64,000 bases of DNA from Saxidomus purpurata (GCA_022818135.1 JAFMSR010000012.1:10077083-10141082); one strand, 5' to 3'; positions 49,917-62,181 are shown, counted from the first letter of the stretch. Notes: a model not told the origin generated them from the sequence alone. Numbers and translations: made by a program.

Positions 49917-50049
49917 CATGTTCATGAGTTGTGGATAAGGAAATCCCACCCGAGGGTTGAGATACGTCCAAAAACGAGGCTCTGCCGAGTTTTTTGGTCG
50001 TATCCCAACCCGAGGGTGGGATTTCCTTATCCACAACTCAATGGACATG
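49917..50049. mobile_element. 133 bp palindromic foldback element, GAGGCTCTGCCGAG apex
   Basis: The arms GAGTTGTGGATAAGGAAATC and its inverse pair over about 58 bases each, including CCCGAGGGT(T/G)G on both sides. The apex AACGAGGCTCTGCCGAGTT matches the apex of the 45.33-45.48 kb element. Confidence 0.8.
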
Positions 50050-52270
50050 GTAGATTTATTTTCTCACCGTTTAAATCGCATTTTCACGTATGTAAGAAGG
50101 AATAAGTGCAAATACAGGATGGGGATGAAAAAATGAAAGTCAACTTTTTCTCGAATTTTACTTCAAAACAGCTATAGATGGATAGAAAATGATCTAACTA
50201 AGAAAATGAATACCAACAACCCTATGTTTATTTCAAAAATAACACTTTTACAGTCATTTTTCGATTTTTATGTCTGCTTACAATTAACGTAAAAATAGTC
50301 CGGCAGCGATGTGAGATAAGCGATGTGAGATAAGTTTATCTCACATGGGTAAATGCGCGGAAATATGTATCTCATAGGTGAGAAAAAGAAATACTCTATT
50401 ACAGGACGTTTACTGGAACTATTATTTTATTTGATAGTTTTGTTCTGAAATATGGTAATTTCAATCCATTTTTCCACCAAAGTCTGAGAGCGAGCGTAAC
50501 TCATTACGATTGTTTCTTAATGTTGGATAACGGCAGTTTGTTAAAGTATTTTGTTATTTCATATAGAAAAAAGTTGTGCTAATTAAGATTCCCAACTTGA
50601 TATTTTATTCTCGGCTTAAAAAAACGAATTGAAGGATTTAATTTAGTTTGTGTACCTGCGTGCTTAAGTGTCTTTTCTTATTAATATGTTTTTGAAATCG
50701 AGAGAGTTTTGTCATGTGCCATGTTGATGAGGTGTTAGATTTTATACCGTTGCATTTGCAGTTGTATTGCTTTGGCATTGTAATCGCCTTTTTTGTGCCA
50801 CTGCGTATGTGAAACAGTGACCTACAGTTTATTAACGCAATACTGTTCATTTCAATTCGGAGTATTTCGGTTTTGACCAACACGTATTATTGTTCTTAGC
50901 ATCTCAGTTATTGTCTATGCCATTGCACTGTTCTTGACAGGATCACTTTCATTCTTGTCGTTGAAAGCTCATGTTTGTCCATGCAGAAACATTATGTATT
51001 TACGACTAAATCCTATTCGCTCTTGTAATCACACTATTTGTCATTAAGAGCACCTGTTTCGCTCATTTATTCCATCCTAGACAGCAGAACAGAACAGAAC
51101 AGATATTTTATTTACAGATCAGACTTGAACATTAACAGTTCCTCGTCTTTCATATTTACATGCATGCGCTTAACAAACACAGCGAGAGTGACAAAATATT
51201 ACATACATATAACATATAGCAAAAGAATATGATCATTCAGTATTGCTATACACAAAAAGTCATATCATATGGAAGAGAAACAAAGTAAATCAGAGTTAAA
51301 AACAATTAAGGGCTCACACCCCTTCCCCCCCATTCCCTCCCCACAAACAAAAACAAACAATCTAAGAGGCAAATTTAACTTTTCTTTTCTTAATTCGAAT
51401 GCTTTATTACAAAAAATTGCTATTCTGTTTAAAAGCTTCAAATGTGTCGTATTTAAGAGTTCTAAAAATTTAAACATACTTGGTTTCGAGCATGTACCTT
51501 TCATTCTTGCGATAATGTATGTTTACAACACATGGTTCATTTATGTTTAATTTTTGCGATCACTCTCTTTTACCCGAAGGGTGGGGAGCATAAAGTCGCC
51601 ACTTTGTCTGTCTTTGCGTCCGCTGAACGTTTTTGTTGTTTGATTTCTTCTTCATTTGATATATAGATCACCATTCGTTTCCGAGCTGTTTCTCAGGAAG
51701 TACTTTTAGGAATACAACCAAACTTCATGGCAAGCTGAAGTACTAATAGGAAAAAAACGCATTTTGTTGACACTTTCCCTGTGATTATTTTTCACAGAGT
51801 TATGGCCCCATGCGTTTCGCTGTTCCATTACCACGTTGACTTCCATTTCGCTCTTTTAATTAAGAAAAATAGTAGTCCGCTCCATTGATATATATTGAAA
51901 GTATTTTATGGGAAGCTTTACTTATTAGAGAAGATATGCATGTCATAAGCATATCCAAGAATGGTTATGAATTGCCTTCCTTTATTTACTTATGTTTACT
52001 CCACACTCTTTCTCAGCACTAAATGAATGGAGTTTGGCCATTTTTCATGGGAGCATTTACCATTAATAGATATGTCCATTATCAGCATGTTCCCGTCATA
52101 TTTTTCTTTAATTCTTTCATGTAATAATTTTGCTTCCATTTTTATGGTGGCTGATTTGGGGAGCATCTATCGTTTCCAACGATACTCTCTGTCATTTTTG
52201 ATATCACATTTTTCTTCACGTCATACAGCTCACTTATTCGGTCTAATTTTGTTTATTAACAGCATAGCTT
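50050..52270. other. Intergenic, no gene recognised
   Basis: Small palindromes occur near 50310-50345 (GTGAGATAAGTTTATCTCAC). A dispersed-repeat head lies at 51570-51620 (CCCGAAGGGTGGGGAGCATA with TGTCTGTCTTTGCGTCC). Short ORFs lack recognisable features. Confidence 0.4.
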
Positions 52271-52271
52271 T

Positions 52272-52470
52272 CATTTTTGTGTGATTACACCTATTTGCCA
52301 TTACATTTTTGTGTGATTACACCTATTTGTCATTACATTTTTGTGTGATTACACCTATTTGCCATTTCATTTTTGTGTAATTACACCTATTTGTCATTAC
52401 ATTTTTGTGTGATTACACCTATTTGCCATTACATTTTTGTGTGATTACACCTATTTGTCATTACATTTTT
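52272..52470. repeat. Minisatellite, 32 bp unit, six copies
   Basis: The unit is CATTTTTGTGTGATTACACC followed by TATTTG(C/T)CATTA. TGCCAT and TGTCAT variants alternate in successive units, suggesting a 64 bp higher-order period. Confidence 0.95.
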
Positions 52471-53304
52471 TCCATTTCCGCCATCCCATATTTGTATTCA
52501 TTTGCATGCGATTTAAGTTCTTTGTTTTCAAGCTGTTGTGTTTTGTAAATTGTTGTTTATTCATTGTTTTAATGTTTGCTTTCGCTTAAAGCTAATCATA
52601 GTTGAATTGACACATTGAAATCCGTTCGCATTTCATTTGATATCTGACTATCCTAATTTAGATTTTGTACATTAATTATGTAATTGGATATGACTTAACG
52701 TTCTAATTGTTATATTGATATTGGATGGACTGTATCCTAAAAAATATGTGCTTTATTGTATGTGTTTTGCCATTTTCTATAAAACAGCTACATTTTTGTT
52801 TAATCTGCTATATTAATATATTGAAATGAATAAATCGATGTAAGAATCAAATACTTGTTCCACCTGTAGAGAAACTTTCTCCCGTGACCGGCTCTGAAAA
52901 TAAAAGTCTTGCTTATTGATTAATAAACTAAACACCTTATAGCAACCACTGGTCGGAATATATCGTGGTTTTTACATTTGAATTTGTGCTACATTTTTTG
53001 TCTAAGTGTTTTAAGAAAACGTTTTACACGCATGTAAACGTTATTGATTTATCTTTACTTTTTTCACTAATGATTCAGCAATTAAAAAAAGTAACTCAAA
53101 CTTGTTCTTTTTTCTGTATTGAATGTTAATTCATACGACATTTTCTCTGAAACCACTTGATCAGTCTTACCAAGGTCTTGAAAGACCTTGGTCTTACTGA
53201 AAATTTGCAGATACGTTATTTGCATGAAGCTCGATAAAAGATGTTCACAGAATTCAATTCCGTGTTACACTCATTTTGCTATGACAACAAATAGCAAAAG
53301 CCTT

Positions 53305-53400
53305 TTTAACTCGACTTTTGGAAGAAAAGGGGAGCTATCCTACTCGCCTAGGCGTCGGCGTCCGCGTTGGTGTCTCACCTTGGTTAAGTTTTTCGTACTA
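53305..53400. repeat. Dispersed-repeat head fragment
   Basis: AACTCGACTTTTGGAAGAAA then GGGGAGCTATCCTACTCGCC resembles the head of the 46.4 kb array. The tandem body does not follow. The end may be near 53905 (CATGGATCTCTTGTTATAAA). Confidence 0.5.
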
Positions 53401-53660
53401 CCCCACTTACACACAAACGAGGACACATGCCAAGGATCATAGATATTCGATACAGTTCTACTGAAATAGTTCCACACCACTATAAAACATTTAACTAAAT
53501 CATTTTGTCCCGTATAAAAAAGTACAGCAAATACGCAATGAAAAATGGAATACTTGTTCACTATCAAATGTACAGTAGAACGAAGTAGGAGTTTTACAAG
53601 TTACATAACCCTGTCATGTATTCTGACTTGATTATTGACCCTTCTTAACTTAGAAAGTTT

Positions 53661-53708
53661 CACACACACACACGCGCGCGCGCGCGCACGCGCACATACA
53701 CACACACA
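53661..53708. repeat. Compound (CA)n-(CG)n microsatellite
   Basis: CACACACACACGCGCGCGCG continues as a CG/CA mix. Alternating purine-pyrimidine sequence of this kind can adopt Z-DNA. Confidence 0.9.
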
Positions 53709-54247
53709 ATTTTTTTATAACAGTGAACATAATGCAACCAAACTTAGTACATAGGAACAGGAACGTAGAATCTTCTACGTTACTGATAGGAAATATTTAA
53801 TCTCGGTCATGTTTCGATGTCATTCATTATATAACCTAATCACCGATTTTATTGGGTCTGTGAAATCCAGTAGTGCGCTCTCAGACCCTCATGGATCTCT
53901 TGTTATAAACACAACCTCCATAATTAAAACACACGAGTACCTTTGAATATTGCATAGATGCTTGAATGAAAAATCTAAGAAGATTAAATTCTGTACTTGT
54001 AATGTTCCTGTCATTTAAATTCAAGGCTTCGGTTAGTCGCTTTCTTACAAATGTCTGATCGAGTAAGAGAAGCACATCACTTTAATTCTTATCATTACGT
54101 TACGCAACAGGCTTAAATAGTTTCACTGAATATATCTGGGATTAAATCCAAGCGTTATTATTTACACAATTTGTCAAAAAGGTCTTTGCCGGAATTCTGT
54201 TATTAATGTGATGTAGAATTTCAGTCATGAAAACCACGGAGCGACAT

Positions 54248-54499
54248 TCATTTAGCATCTAACATGAATTGTGAATTTAAATAGGGATCATACTTTGATG
54301 ATATAATATGTATGGACAAAATCTTTTCCACATCTTTCAACACAGACTTTGCCGTTTTATCTTTTAGTGGTTGAATCCAAAGATGTCTAGAAAAATCGAA
54401 CAAATTGCCCATGCTAAGTAAATCGATAACCCACATTTCATTGACACGAACAACTTGAACCGCCCAGATACTATGACGAACTTGTAAAACTGATAACAA
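54248..54499 (-). pseudogene. Integrase-core remnant, Maverick/Polinton- or retroelement-type
   Basis: The minus-strand frame reads RVNEMWVIDLLSMGNL, directly followed by FDFSRHLWIQPLKDKTAKSV and LKDVEKIL. In rve-type integrases of Maverick/Polinton and related elements, a W-x-(A/I)-D-L block holding the first catalytic Asp is followed by DVFSRYLW-PLK-KT and a helix. Here about 12-15 residues between the blocks (normally DGY-YLLTVID) are lost, including the second catalytic Asp. The remaining core and final Glu are not seen, so it is a dead fragment. Confidence 0.55.
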
Positions 54500-54619
54500 A
54501 CAGCGTAGAATTGTTCCAAATTGTGTGAAATGGCTTTAAAGTGTATGGAATGACCCCCGCCGCCCCACCCCTTCGGCTGCTAATCTCTTTAGTTTGTGTT
54601 AGCAAAATGATCAAATACG

Positions 54620-54848
54620 TTTATGTTGGCACACTGACCACCAAAGTTTTTATTGACACACTGACCGACTAAGATTTTGTTGTTACGCTGATCGACAAAA
54701 AAAGTTAGGGATCAACTGGAGCAATAATATTAACTATTCGTCCCAGGGATCAGTTAACCGTGACATGAACCACCTAAGTTTTTGTTGACATGCTAATCAT
54801 CTAAGTTCGTGTTGACACATCAACCACCTAAGTTTGTGTTGATATTTA
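54620..54848. repeat. Degenerate tandem repeat, about 30 bp unit
   Basis: Repeated phrases (T/C)TAAGTTT(T/G)TGTTGACA and CACTGACC(A/G)(C/A)C occur six to seven times with varied spacing. Confidence 0.5.
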
Positions 54849-55176
54849 TATGGTAATCCAATGATAAACTTATAAGCTAATCTAATCCTGGTTGTTTTCA
54901 TAACTTGGTCGTTATTAAACATTTTAATCTTGTTTTCCGTAAAATGGTACCGTAAAAGTACAGGAAATAGCCACAGTTGGGATCTAGTTTGAGTTCCTTC
55001 CCCTTATTACCGCGTATCAATCCAGGAACTTGAGGAAGTCGGAAAATCCCGGTGAACGGACATAATTTGAACACAAACTGACAGCGATGTGAGATTAAAA
55101 GGGGTTTGTTTGAATGATCTTAGAATATTAAGTTGTCATAGCAATTGTAAGCGGCTAAGTAGATAGCTGTTTTACC

Positions 55177-55580
55177 GGACAAGTTTATTCTGCGGGCCTC
55201 TGCGGGCCTGGTGCGGGCCTAGTAAAAAGTGCTTAAAATGCCAGTTTATGCATTTTTTAGAATACAGAAAGACTTTCCACCAATGAATTAAGATGTTTGA
55301 ATGTATTTTAAGTCACTCATTTCTAACATCTCAGCGTAAACTGCACAAAATTTCCTTGTATTCGACATTTTTCCAGCTGCGGGCCTATTTTATGAGGCCC
55401 GCAGTTGAAAATACGTCAGATTGTCTATTACTTCAAACACTCAACATCTGCTTGATACTAAAAATAATGAAAACATCATTAAAACATCAAATTCACATAT
55501 ATTTTCACTATTCTTTTGCTCAAATTGCTCAAACACGTGTTAAATAGGCCCGCAGGTAGGCCCGTAGAATAAACATGTCC
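55177..55580. mobile_element. 404 bp non-autonomous DNA transposon with 9 bp target duplication (Mutator-like)
   Basis: The ends GGACAAGTTTATTCTGCGGG and the inverse of GGACATGTTTATTCTACGGG form imperfect terminal inverted repeats containing repeated TGCGGGCCT blocks. TGTTTTACC precedes (55168-55176) and follows (55581-55589) the element. A 9 bp duplication points to the Mutator/MULE superfamily. The 84-codon ORF inside has no transposase features. Confidence 0.85.
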
Positions 55581-55883
55581 TGTTTTACCTCTTTTCTTAC
55601 TGTAGTTTCTGCTAATTAGAGTGTCACTAACTACAGTGAGGTCGCCAATAACGGAACACTAATATAACTGTTTGTATGCAAACTATGTCTGAAAGACAAT
55701 CAAGTTTATCCATGAATGACGTGCAGACAGCTTATTTCTTGCTCTTTCCAATGCAATATTTGTTTTGTTTATACACCTGTGTAAAATTATAGAAAAGTTA
55801 CTTAAACTACATTGCTTCTCCAATCAGCCAATGGCGGTACAGTTTCTCCATTAAAGAAACACGTGACGTGTTGTTATTTATAG

Positions 55884-56913
55884 CAAGGTCTTTCAAATAG
55901 TATGGTCCGGAAACGCCCTCTATAAATGTCTTATCGTACTGATAATCTTGTCTCGGTTATCGATTTTTACCTGGAAGCGTTTATCACGCCTTGCATTTAT
56001 TACGCCGAGCGAGTAAACTGGTATTTGTCCAATAGTTGTATTCAAAACTGCCCGTCATTGTGTCATTTAAATATCACATTTAATTTAAAAAATGGTATAA
56101 TTGGAAAGCTGATGAAAATTTCTGTAAAACTATGAAATTAAAACCTCTATATATGATTAACTATTATCTTTAACGCGAGTTAAACACGGTCCATGCTGTT
56201 CCGTCTTGTGCGTTTTAGCGATGGATGGTAATGTGACTTGCGATACTGGTCTTACAAAACTGTACGTTATTATGTTATAAAATAAAAAAACGAAAATCTG
56301 ATTCATATCCGTTCAAAAATAACTCTTAATTTACATTTTAATTAGCATTTTTCCATCATTTGACCCTAAATATATAGTGAAAACCTGTGCACAAATATCA
56401 CTGTATCGCGAAAAAAAATCACCATTGACGCCATTTTTAGATTTTGAACGGATCTAACCGTCCCAGAAAATTAAAATACGGGTGAAATACGAAAATCTAA
56501 GACATAACAGACGTACATTAGACTTAAATCTATGAGAAAAAGATGTTACATCAATCCCATGAACACCATGCAAGTAGGAAAGAAGTGCTAAAATTAGGTC
56601 GGTTTTCGGCTTTTGGTCATTTGTGAAAAAACCCGTTCGTATGAGGTCAACTTTCCAATGCGTAAATCCACCTAAAACGAAACATCGGTAAAATATAATA
56701 TTATGTAATGATAAGGGAATGCATATATTGTATTAAGGATCACTTTGTTGGTCAAATTGATTGGTAAAATATCGAGATATATGTAGATATAAAGTATCAA
56801 TAATTTCTTTCTTTTTCCAAAATTGCGGGTACCCGGATGTTTGTCACATGATCCGAGGCAGGTTATTTATCGTATTACGCTCGTTTCCGGACCATACTAT
56901 TTGAAAGACCTTG
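55884..56913. mobile_element. 1.03 kb DNA transposon with 31 bp inverted ends and 7 bp target duplication
   Basis: CAAGGTCTTTCAAATAGTAT begins the element and its reverse complement ends it; about 31 bases match inversely (through GGTCCGGAAACG). TTTATAG flanks both sides (55877-55883 and 56914-56920). The interior is AT-rich, with ORFs of at most 69 codons and no recognisable transposase. The 7 bp duplication leaves the superfamily open; hAT (8 bp) and Dada-type (6-7 bp) are candidates. Confidence 0.85.
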
Positions 56914-56920
56914 TTTATAG

Positions 56921-58061
56921 AAAAGGACCATATCAAAACACATTTTTTAATACAATGTAACCCAAGTAAAACATTAATTTCTGAAGTTTTACAAAAAACA
57001 GCATATACTAAACGAATGAGGGACATTTTCTGGTATTTACATGATCCAGTGTAGGCAGCCACACTAAACATGCATTAATTATCATCATGTGTATTAGAAT
57101 ATTCTCTGTCTATTGTCAGTTTAAGTTTGTGGACTGAGTAAAGGGGAGGTTAATTTGAACACATGATATCCTTTTATAACTGCATTTCTAATTGTCAGGC
57201 AATCTACACTGGAAATGATGACCCCCTAAGTGATTGCTTCATCCACGAATGAAATTCGAACCTTTCTTGGCGACTCGACTTCACATTGCTTTCTATGACT
57301 GCATTTATGAAAGATAAGCTTTGGTGTAACAAATATGATTGAACCATAATTTAAATACATAGGACTTACGATTTACATTGGCATTCAATGCTTCATTACT
57401 TCGGAAAATTAAGAAAACTCTTTGCAACGCTGAAGCACAAGTATTGAAAGCGTGGCTTTCATGTGAAAATTTGGTGGCATCCTGCAAGCATCTCGTGATT
57501 TTGGCTATTGTTTACTTTCAATTTTAAGTGAAAATGTTGGTGTCAGATGTCAAATGGACATGCTGTAGGGTGGCACATTCAGATTTAAAACATACTGACT
57601 AGTTAAAAATATATGACATGTTGACTCAATATTTGTTCCGCTATTGGGGAAATTCTGTTATTGGCGACTTGACTGTAGTTATAACTCACTAACTTAGTGT
57701 ACCCGATTTCGCACACTTTTCATGAAAAATTATCCTTTTACTCAAAAGAGTTCAAGAATCAAAACATTAACTGTATTGATCATAAAAAATGAATATTTTC
57801 ACATTTTTTTTTTTCTACTTTCACTTTCTTCTATAATGACGTAAAGATTCTAAAATGTGACCGGTTCACCTAAAAAGTGGACCAGGTTTCACACACCCAT
57901 CAATTTTTAGAACAAGGGATCAGTTAGCAAAACAAGATGATGAAAAAGAAGGAATAACTTGTAAAGCTTGTTAAATTTATTATTATTACGCTAATAGGAG
58001 AGATTTACAGGTAGAGGGATATTCTAAAAATAGATTCACTGATAAGCACGAATTACAGTTG
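56921..58061. other. Intergenic, no gene recognised
   Basis: AT-rich DNA with short ORFs only. A 20-base sequence at 57994-58013 (ATAGGAGAGATTTACAGGTA) is repeated in inverted orientation at 62921-62940. Confidence 0.4.
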
Positions 58062-59465
58062 TTTCGTCGACCTCCCGTTTCGTCACCCAAGGATTTATGC
58101 TGCCAGTTTGTCACTGAGGTTTTGTATAAGATAAATAGAGTGGTGGAACCTATGCTGGTGGTATATCCCTATGCTGGTGGTATCTCCAAAACGGCTATTT
58201 ACAGAAAAACAGATGAAGAAATAATTTTCAGGGTATATTCAGCATTGACAGTCGATGAAATGCTTTTACAGCAAACATAGTGATAGCTGCGCATGCAGCT
58301 CTGTGACGCCACAGCAGCCGATACAAGTGTACTCCATCCATTCCGCTAGAAAAATCCTTAAATATAGACATCAAAATCAACCAGTTAAAGTTAGCATTTT
58401 TGATAAAACTTATTTCTTTTGTATAAAAATATATATTCTATGGAAACTGTTAGCTCTTGATAATTAATATTTAGGCTCAAAAAACTATTTCCCACCTGTT
58501 GGTTGTCAAATATCACATACCACCAGCATTGGTTCCCTTCGTGGTGAAATTTCAAGTTTTGACATGTGTCGTATCAATAGCTCCCAGAACGACATAGTCA
58601 CCTGATGACACACATCAACATCTTGTTTCGATTAAGTAGGGATAACATTATGTTTTCGCTGAGGCAAATCAAAATGGTTAGGAATTCATGCTATCTGAAT
58701 AGCTGATATACATTCAAAATACCTCCACCATAGGTTCCCCCACTCTATAACAATAGGATTTCACACCTACTTAAAGGTAATTACTCAAATAATAGATCAA
58801 AGTTCACACAGTTAAATGAGATTACTGCACAAAAATTGATTAAAAATGTATTTGATGTATCTGTTTAAAATTTGATTTTAGATTTTAATAATTATTAATA
58901 AAAAATAAACTACGTATTTGACTCATCGAATTAAGATTTAAATAATTATTTGTCATTTTTCATATCGATATAATGGCCGACCCAAATAAAAAATACTTAT
59001 ATTAAAGCAAGTACTGTATATTATGTTATTATTTTGTGCCTTTACAAAAAAATAAAATATTGAAGGAATAAATTTTAATTGATTTGTGTGAATAATTTGA
59101 ATGAGTGTTTTTTTTTTGTGTGTCCCTGTCCATCATTCCTGTAGTGTTTGTTATGTATAGTTTGATTAGTTATTTTTGTCATTTTCTGAATAAAAGTTTT
59201 ATAACTAGATCTATAACTTGTTTTGTATATTTTGACACTAATACTCCCTAATATGACGGATGATAGTCAACTAATTACTTAATTTGGATGAAAAAGGTGT
59301 TCATAATACCCTGATGTATCCTATAATTACGTGTTAACGTTAATTGGTTTGTTTGATCCCATTTATGTCAAACTAACAATTAAAGATACAATTAAATAAG
59401 GGTGACGAAACCACAACCTCTTTTGTACACAAAAGTCTTGGTGACGAAACGGGAGGTCGACGAAA
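58062..59465. mobile_element. 1.4 kb element with 25 bp terminal inverted repeats
   Basis: TTCGTCGACCTCCCGTTTCG (58063 on) has its exact 25-base inverse at 59440-59464. A second GGTGACGAAAC lies about 40 bases inside the right end. The 73-codon ORF running out of the left end and the rest of the interior show no transposase motif. No target-site duplication is evident. Confidence 0.7.
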
Positions 59466-59932
59466 ACACTACCATCCATAAGCACTGACCACAGCAACTG
59501 TTACTAGTCGTACATTTTCCCTTGTACTACCTTATCAGTGATAGTTAAAATAGTGTACATGATGAGAATGGATGTTAATAATAAAGCATATAATAATAAA
59601 AAATGCACTATAAAAATTATTGTTATGCTGTTTGTAACAGTGACTCACTGAATATATATGAAAGGAGTATTTTATACCCTTTCCTACACCAAAAACCAAA
59701 GAAACATACAGACTGCCATGTATACCTCAACACTTGTAAATATTATTTGAGATACTATAAAACATAAATTGAACAGGATGTTTGCTTTTGTCTTTGCCTC
59801 TGTGTATCATTTTGAAATATGAACTATTAACAGTTGATAGAAAATAGGCTCTTATTAACAGGATAAGACTAAATGCTTACAATTAAAATAATGAGAGTTG
59901 AACCAGTGTCAAAGAGGACATTATTTGGTGGA

Positions 59933-60195
59933 CTCCTGGCGCAGTGGTGGGGCGTCCGCCTTAGGACTGGTATATCTTCTGTTTGATCCCCACCAGGGCC
60001 GTGGTTGTAGTGTCCTTAGGCATGACACAACTTAATTTCGCAATGTCTTTCTCTTTTAGAGGTAGATTCCATCTGGAGTGATTCTTGAGAAATTCCTACA
60101 TCTACTGTACTTGCATCTTATTTTTTACATCTATACTGCATATGTTTACGTTCATCTTGTTTATGTGATTTGTTGATAATAAAATTTATTCCTTA
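59933..60195 (+). mobile_element. tRNA-derived SINE, second family
   Basis: GACTCCTGGCGCAGTGGTGG contains an A box-like sequence (TGGCGCAGTGG) and, about 45 bases on, a B box-like GTTTGATCCCC. A conserved-looking body and an AT-rich tail with AATAAAATTTATTCC follow. The sequence differs from the SINEs at 4.1, 23.4 and 35.8 kb. Confidence 0.65.
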
Positions 60196-60525
60196 TAAGA
60201 AACCTATGCTGTATTCTCTTTGTTTTTCGGTACTAAAATCTCCAATAATAAAAATTTTGAAAAAAATAAGGGCCGATAATTTGGTACTTTTTTTCGACAA
60301 ATCCTGTCAGATTTAGGTCCCCTTTAAGATTATATGATTATCTTCCTTGAATAGTGACGCCATAGACTCAAAGATATTGGACCTGTTGGAACTTGTTTTC
60401 TATTTATAGATTTATGTAACGCTCCCGCGACAATGATGACGATCAAAGTTGTCCTGCGAACTGTAAACCATGTTCACCTCTCTCATTTCTGATTTGAATG
60501 TTCGTCGAGCAACAGCAACTAAAAA

Positions 60526-62181
60526 ATGACTTACAACATGCCAAATCCGTATTACGACTATGCAGCCTTGTCACTTGGCAACGACAGCAGCGATGTGTTC
60601 AGTTTGGTTACGGAATATGTTACGTTACCAATCAAAACTTCGGAAATCACTGAGAAAAATCAGACCAACAAAAGGAAAATAACAGCAACAAGTATCATTG
60701 AAACTACAAACGGAAAGAAAAAGGTATAGTACAGTGTAATGATTTTGTTTTCCTGAATTTCATCTTTGAAATGTTTCCCCTTGGTTTGTATAGGTAACAA
60801 AGGATCCGTAATTGTCCCCTTTTTGGAATAGAGCTGACATGGTATGTTTTTCACAAAATTCTTGCACATACGAAACAAACAGAGACGTAAATGGAGCTCG
60901 AAACATTTTGTTAAAGACATTGAAGATGTTTCCATTCGCCAACGTGGCGTAATAGTTTCTGTACAATGTAACTGTTTTTGTGGTTGACATATCCCCAGTT
61001 CGGTCTGTAGCTAATGTCTCGAACTGAGCATTTTGCCATGCTCATGTCGGGACACTGACTGCGCCGAATTTTTTCAAAATTTTTATCATTGGGGGTTTTG
61101 TAGTTTCTGATTGTACGTGTACATACAATGAACTCAGTTTTCAGTGTTTTTATTCAGCAAAATCTATGGTCATATACTCCTTGATTTGAGCTCGACAGAA
61201 AGGACAAAGAATTTCTTTGACTTCGGTAATAATAGTACAAGTGGAGCAAGCCAAGACATTATAACTTAGCTTTAAAGTTTCAGCTATGCATTCCCAGTCA
61301 TTATCGATAAAATCAGCGGTTTAAAATATACTGCAGTACCGTAAACCATTCAATATTCTATGTAGAGTTGTTGTACAATTAATGGGTGGATGCGATTTAT
61401 TACAGAGAGTCTCTATATTGATTGATTTTGGTAAAATGAATCATTTTTCGCCATAGGTTCTTCTTTGAAATTGTATTTATTTATCATTTTAAGTTCAATG
61501 AACACTTAATCTATGTTTCGAGGATATAATCTGCTAGATGTAGGGAGTGCCTCTTTAATGTGTTTAAATGTCATGACCGCGAATTTCTCAAACTCGAAAT
61601 CATCTTTCTTCTCGTCATTGCAAATTGAACAATAAAGTCGTTTGTGTCGATCACAAGTAGTATGGTTATTGTGTTTTCTTGTCCCCTTTGTGCATCTTCA
61701 TTGAGAAAGTGCCACGTGTGTCGAATTGTTATCAATGGTTACGGGATATTGGTCTTGGATACAACGTTGTTCAGTTTGTATTTACTGAATACCAAATCGA
61801 CCACATACTTTTTCATGTCTTATACATAGACAATATAAGTTATCAAACTGGCAGTCAAGAATGAATAGATTTGTCGAAAGAAATCATTATCTAAACATAG
61901 ATGTTTTGCATTTGACATGCACTTAATTCTTACATGTTGCCTTTCCGACCACCGTAAATCATGAAGAATCTGCTCAACCATGCAGTCTTTCTCTTTTGTC
62001 AAATAAATTGTCAGTGAGCATCTCATTAAACAATTAATAGTACCATTTAAAGTAAATGACAGACAAGCTTATTTTAGAAATTGAGCAATGCCAGCGTTGA
62101 TTATTGTTTTATCAATATTTACAGGAGGTCCTGATGATATATACCCCGCGATCCCACATAGGGTATTCGTTTACAAAATAG
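60526..62181 (+). CDS. Possible small two-exon gene, 84 aa, function unknown
   Basis: Exon 60526-60723 codes for 66 residues (MTYNMPNPYYDYAALSLGND at the start, ending NGKKK) and ends AAAAAG|GTATAG. Joining in phase 0 to 62125-62181 (acceptor ATTTACAG) adds EVLMIYTPRSHIGYSFTK and a stop. AATAAA follows at 62245, 64 bases after the stop. The protein is hydrophilic, with an acidic/Ser-rich first half and a Lys/Thr-rich second half, no signal peptide and no membrane segment. I do not recognise it. More exons could lie in the 1.4 kb intron, which also holds an antisense RING-like pseudogene. TATTTATAG at about 60400 could be a TATA element. Confidence 0.4.
61150..62026 (-). pseudogene. Broken RING-finger-like gene
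   Basis: Several minus-strand frames, interrupted by at least two frameshifts and internal stops, look like one decayed gene. The last piece, ending at the stop 61150-61152, has LACSTC, then eleven residues, then CPFCRAQI, matching the C-terminal Cys pairs of a RING finger; the expected Cys/His just before the first pair are not present. Further upstream (about 61500-61670) a piece has a CDRHKRLYCSIC Cys/His cluster. The first piece is a 68-codon frame from 62026. RING proteins are usually E3 ubiquitin ligases, in cells and in large DNA viruses; origin from a viral or transposon gene is possible but not shown. It lies in the intron of the 84-aa gene, antisense. Confidence 0.5.
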
